From Methanocorpusculum sp. (GTDB lineage: Archaea > Halobacteriota > Methanomicrobia > Methanomicrobiales > Methanocorpusculaceae): DNA of 64,000 bases. Position 1 is the stretch's first letter. Each line of letters starts with the position of its first letter. Shown piece after piece: positions 60,916 through 64,000 of this stretch. A model generated the notes under the pieces. That model was not told where the DNA came from. It made no database searches and saw only the letters and a list, made by a program, of their open reading frames with translations. The DNA lies in the NCBI GenBank assembly GCA_029987115.1, contig DALTWK010000007.1:1-64000 (forward strand), given 5' to 3'. A program made the position numbers and the translations under genes.

Positions 60916-62424
60916 TTACATCTTACGGTTTTCTTCTGCCATGGGCGAGGGATGCACCATATTTTGGGTTTTGTTCTGATGCTTTTCTTGATCAATAATT
61001 TTTACTTTCATATAATACTGTTCACGACCATGCTGATCTACAGACAAAATATTGAAACGAGTTCCCTTTTGCAGTAATACCTCATATTCATTATTATCTG
61101 AAGCGTTATGGCCCCATGCACTAATTTCCCCAAGATGAAGAGCTTGGGTTCCTTTATCTGCAACAATCTCTATTATTGTCCCATTTCTCTTATTCGCGAA
61201 TTTTTCGGCAACGCTTTTCTGCACGGATGTAGAGATGAATCCAGCGTCTACGAAAGATTGATTAGTTATACGGTTTCTGAGTTCATCTATTGGTAAATCC
61301 AAAGCATCAGGACAACCAAGAGCAGCCAGTATATCTGACATACTTCTTCCAGAGTACAATATCGTCCCTTTTTCAAGTTTCGTGCCGGAAATTAACGAAG
61401 AAATTTCATCAGCCCTTCTTAACGCTTCTTCCCTATGGCGCTTATCTAACCACGAAAGTTCTTTATCATCAACGCGCTTTAATTCCCGATTAATATCCGC
61501 ATATGAGAATGGTTTTATACCGTCCTGTGTATAACCAACAAGAGCAGGGTTGAGTCCTACTTTTTCCAAATCACTTTTAGAATGTTGATTGAATTCTTCA
61601 ATAGATTCATCATTTGCATCCATACCACCACCCAGATTGTTAATCAAAACACCATCTGTGCAATGGGGAGGGGCACCTGATTGCGATGAGGATGGACCTG
61701 GATTCATTCCCCCCGAACCACCAGAACCCTCGCTCAATGGACTGCCATTAATTCGAGGTTCCGAAATAGGATTAGATGGTACGCCACCGCCAGATCCCCC
61801 AGAAAACCTAAATGTTCCATTTGGAGGAGTGAAAGGAGAACTCGAAATGTACTGATTCAAGACGTTAACAACATTTGATAATAACTTTTGATTCTGATAG
61901 GACGTATTACGTACTTCTTCAGCTGTTGCTTGATACCTATCCCTCAACGTTGATATTTGTGATAGGCACGTTTGGAGTACATTTAATACCTTCGAGAGAT
62001 ATGCGAGAACATTCCCTATTTTTGTCATTAATGCCCGAGCTTGTTCAGCCTTCTCCGCATATATTTGGGCGTTGCGTTGTGCATTATCATAAGCAACAGT
62101 ATCGTATTCATACGTTCTACCAATAACCCGCCCATCATCGTCCCTATGCTCCACCCAATATCCTGCATCATAAATCCGTTTGGCTTCTTCGAGGTACATC
62201 GCAGCCTTTTTTGAAAATTCTCTCTCTTTTGAGGCGGCCAACTCATAAAGATTTTGTAATGCATTTATTTTAGAACGGACTTCGGATATACGTGCCGTTA
62301 TTTCCCGAATCCATTTTTGAAAATCTTCAAAAAGTGAATTTGCAAGATTCTGAATATGACCATATATCACAGAGATATCAGATTGGTATTTTCCAATTGA
62401 AATCCGATTGGCCCTAATATCCAT
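60916..62424 (-). CDS. Putative type VII-like effector with ADP-ribosyltransferase toxin domain
   Basis: The product has 502 residues. Residues 1-195 form a long helical region with coiled-coil character (LXG/WXG-like leader), 196-265 a Gly/Ser/Pro linker (FSGGSGGGVPSNP), and about 275-480 an ADP-ribosyltransferase domain. The R-S-E catalytic set is visible: Arg360 in ILYSGRSMSDIL, the S-T-S element at 398-400 in DAGFISTSVQ, and Glu446-Tyr-Glu448 in NEYEVLLQKGT. An E-x-E pair is found in toxins that modify Arg. It lies 10 bases after a small WXG-like gene and before another. The combination suggests a secreted toxin acting on competing or host cells; target and immunity protein unknown. Confidence 0.8.
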   Translation of the reverse strand: MDIRANRISIGKYQSDISVIYGHIQNLANSLFEDFQKWIREITARISEVRSKINALQNLYELAASKEREFSKKAAMYLEEAKRIYDAGYWVEHRDDDGRVIGRTYEYDTVAYDNAQRNAQIYAEKAEQARALMTKIGNVLAYLSKVLNVLQTCLSQISTLRDRYQATAEEVRNTSYQNQKLLSNVVNVLNQYISSSPFTPPNGTFRFSGGSGGGVPSNPISEPRINGSPLSEGSGGSGGMNPGPSSSQSGAPPHCTDGVLINNLGGGMDANDESIEEFNQHSKSDLEKVGLNPALVGYTQDGIKPFSYADINRELKRVDDKELSWLDKRHREEALRRADEISSLISGTKLEKGTILYSGRSMSDILAALGCPDALDLPIDELRNRITNQSFVDAGFISTSVQKSVAEKFANKRNGTIIEIVADKGTQALHLGEISAWGHNASDNNEYEVLLQKGTRFNILSVDQHGREQYYMKVKIIDQEKHQNKTQNMVHPSPMAEENRKM

Positions 62425-62434
62425 AGTTTACACC

Positions 62435-62695
62435 TTACCCCAAACTTGCTATACGTAAACTAATATCATTAATGAATGCATCCGTTTTATCAGCAAGATC
62501 GCGTGTATATGCACCCTCTGCTTCATGTGCTACTTTCAAAGCATCATTATGGAGCTGCTCTAATTTTTCAACCCCGCTAATGACAGGGACATTCATATTC
62601 CTATGTTTCTTGGAAACTGAATCAGTCCAAGAACTAAAAACACCTTCCTCCGCAGATTCAATTCCCGAAATAAAGGCACCAAAGAACCCGCTCAT
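62435..62695 (-). CDS. Small helical protein of the secretion locus
   Basis: The product of 86 residues has a Gly- and Phe-containing N-terminus (SGFFGAFISGIESAEEGVFS), a W-T-D, and a helical C-terminus (EKLEQLHNDALKVAHEAEG). Its start overlaps the stop of the preceding WXG-like gene by one base. It could be a WXG-like partner loaded with the toxin. Confidence 0.55.
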   Translation of the reverse strand: MSGFFGAFISGIESAEEGVFSSWTDSVSKKHRNMNVPVISGVEKLEQLHNDALKVAHEAEGAYTRDLADKTDAFINDISLRIASLG

Positions 62696-62979
62696 TAGAG
62701 AACACCCGCACCACCGAGTTTCTTATTCTCAGCAATTGCATCAGCAAGTTTTTCTAAATATTGTGGAAAGTCCGCAGTATCGTCGATTAAAGTACGAAGC
62801 TTAATATATTGTAGACGGACAGCCTCAAAGAGGGCATTGTATGCTGAATCATCCCAGCTCGAACGAACCTGAGTTATGTTTTGAAGATAGCCTTCTATAA
62901 GGGCCAATTGTTCTTTATGATTCTTACGAATTGCCATTGCGATTTGTCGAAGTGCCATCTCATTTGTATTAATTTCCAT
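62695..62979 (-). CDS. WXG100-like protein
   Basis: The product of 94 residues has two helices separated by SSWDDSAYNALFEAVR, the central Trp turn of WXG100 proteins (W-D-D here). Family members are secreted as helical-hairpin dimers by EssC-type ATPases. It lies between other small helical genes with minimal gaps. Confidence 0.65.
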   Translation of the reverse strand: MEINTNEMALRQIAMAIRKNHKEQLALIEGYLQNITQVRSSWDDSAYNALFEAVRLQYIKLRTLIDDTADFPQYLEKLADAIAENKKLGGAGVL

Positions 62980-62990
62980 TATATCACCTG

Positions 62991-63257
62991 TTATATGTTA
63001 GAGTATCGCTGAATCCATTGAATTTCTTTGTCACAATATCCACTAATCGTGTTCAGATTTTTCAAGAGTTCAGCAACACATTTTGTAATTTCCTGTGACA
63101 CCTGGAGATAGCGGATAACATGATCATCTTTCCAGTCAGCTAGCATTGGATCAATTGTGCGAATCATTAGCATTTGATTGTTACGCAAATACTCGGCAGT
63201 TGCATTTGTTTTATTTTTAGCATCTATTACCGCCCGTAAATCTGTTGAAACGTCCAT
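62991..63257 (-). CDS. WXG100-like protein
   Basis: The start at 63257 has AAGGTG upstream and gives 88 residues: VSTDLRAVIDAKNKTNATAE, then a central DWKDDHVIRYL turn and a second helix. The W-K-D turn is in the WXG position. A longer frame to 63308 overlaps the preceding gene and lacks a good ribosome site. Confidence 0.62.
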   Translation of the reverse strand: MDVSTDLRAVIDAKNKTNATAEYLRNNQMLMIRTIDPMLADWKDDHVIRYLQVSQEITKCVAELLKNLNTISGYCDKEIQWIQRYSNI

Positions 63258-63258
63258 T

Positions 63259-63534
63259 TTACCACACCTTAAATGATTTATTTTTATTAACCATGGTTGT
63301 TTTTTCATCTATTCTTTTAGCGAGTGTATCTGCTTCATTTTGCAAATCACTAACTGTAACATACAACTGTTTAACAGATGCAGTAAAATGAGAAAAATCC
63401 TCATCATTCCACTGACTTATGGATGAAGCGCTTGTTTCACAATTTGCAATTGCATCAGCCATCTCGCGGCCATAATTTTTCAACGCTTCACGTGCAGCAA
63501 TTAACGCGGATACATTTACACGAATTTCAGTCAT
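63259..63534 (-). CDS. WXG100-like protein
   Basis: The product of 91 residues has VSALIAAREALKNYGREMAD, then SQWNDEDFSHFTASVKQLY and a final helix. The W-N-D turn between two helices fits the WXG100 layout. Its start overlaps the stop of the EssC-like gene by four bases (ATGA), tying it to the secretion ATPase. Confidence 0.68.
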   Translation of the reverse strand: MTEIRVNVSALIAAREALKNYGREMADAIANCETSASSISQWNDEDFSHFTASVKQLYVTVSDLQNEADTLAKRIDEKTTMVNKNKSFKVW

Positions 63535-64000
63535 CTTTTTTCTCCTATAAAATGATCTAAATCATCTTTAATTTTAAGTAACCAAACCTCATCATCTGCT
63601 GAATCATATCTGTATGGTTTGAATTTCGATAAATCACCATCATTGTAATAGAAGGCGATTCCTGGTTTGTTTATACTGCCTATTCCTTTATTTGTGTCAA
63701 GTATGTTGTAAAGGGTGGATGATGAAACACCTTTCAAAACAATCTTTTTACCACAATCTCTAAATTCCCCCATTAATTCCTTGACACTCTGTGGTGAATC
63801 CATTGAAAGAATGAAATGAATGCCTGTATCCGCACCTAAGGTAAATAATTCCTTGAATATTTCAGTGACCCCGATACGTTGGGTAGAAGAACCATATTGG
63901 GATGGTGAACTATTATAATTCAAGAGTTCAGCCGGGATTTCAGAATTTAATGAAAATGCCGTATCGAATAACCCGGATTCAGTTTCATTCTTATTTGCTT
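63531..64000 (-). CDS. EssC/FtsK-like secretion ATPase, C-terminal part (5' beyond window)
   Basis: The frame is open to the window edge. The visible 156 residues include ETESGLFDTAFSL, GADTGIHFILSMDSPQSVKE, CGKKIVLKGVSSSTLYNIL and a last strand GIAFYYNDGDLSKFKPYRYD. This is the end of the last FtsK-type ATPase domain of EssC-like motors (GIH.IL..D, then Asn/Gly-rich strand and KF.PY). Such hexameric membrane ATPases drive type VII secretion of WXG100 proteins. The Walker motifs lie outside the window, so activity cannot be judged. Confidence 0.72.
   Translation of the reverse strand, partial: ANKNETESGLFDTAFSLNSEIPAELLNYNSSPSQYGSSTQRIGVTEIFKELFTLGADTGIHFILSMDSPQSVKELMGEFRDCGKKIVLKGVSSSTLYNILDTNKGIGSINKPGIAFYYNDGDLSKFKPYRYDSADDEVWLLKIKDDLDHFIGEKR

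Overview
The window looks like a methanogenic archaeon of the Methanomicrobiales type, perhaps close to Methanocorpusculum. This is inference from a single-domain archaeal histone, an archaeal ThiC, TATA-like boxes 25-35 bases before several starts, exported proteins ending in a short membrane anchor after a Pro-rich stretch, and a tRNA-Gly without encoded CCA. Most of the window is accessory DNA: provirus segments, decayed mobile genes, defence genes and surface proteins. Housekeeping genes are few (thiC, histone, tRNA-Gly with an RNase III-like gene, one ABC transporter).

Layout. 1-4.1 kb: a partial gene, a viral tail-gene remnant fused to a second viral gene remnant, and an iron/corrinoid-type ABC importer on the minus strand. 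4.2-7.1 kb: an N-terminally decayed archaeal virus integrase and an AbiEi/AbiEii toxin-antitoxin pair. 7.1-10.2 kb: a gene graveyard (DUF1016 nuclease, amidohydrolase, terminase and portal fragments) around intact thiC. 11.0-13.4 kb: a complete tyrosine recombinase and a three-gene operon led by a ribbon-helix-helix protein behind a clear operator. 13.4-16.4 kb: RNase III-like gene, tRNA-Gly, DUF2178 membrane protein, histone, and two small paralogous basic proteins, with several strong inverted repeats. 16.4-26.7 kb: a minus-strand defence island (DUF262/HNH protein, HsdR, RelE-like toxin with a Panacea-type antitoxin, HsdS, DUF1016 nuclease, truncated HsdM).

26.7-56.4 kb is the structural module of a tailed provirus. 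It runs on the minus strand from prohead protease through capsid, head-tail connectors, tail tube, fibres, tail chaperones and tape measure to the distal tail proteins, with the portal gene diverging at the right end. No terminase, replication or lysis set is visible here. Two very large secreted surface proteins (29358-37478 and 38375-43384) sit in the opposite orientation between the tape-measure end and the distal tail genes. They are flanked by repeated copies of the tail promoter and of a small 87-residue viral gene. The left end of the module is fused to hsdM, so both that tail gene and hsdM are broken.

56.5-64 kb is the most unusual part: a minus-strand run that begins beyond the right edge with an EssC/FtsK-like ATPase. 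It is followed by small helical WXG100-like proteins, a 502-residue protein with a helical N-terminus and an ADP-ribosyltransferase C-terminus, a Sel1-repeat protein, and two almost identical membrane-anchored repeat proteins with different tails. I read this as an archaeal type VII-like secretion and toxin locus.
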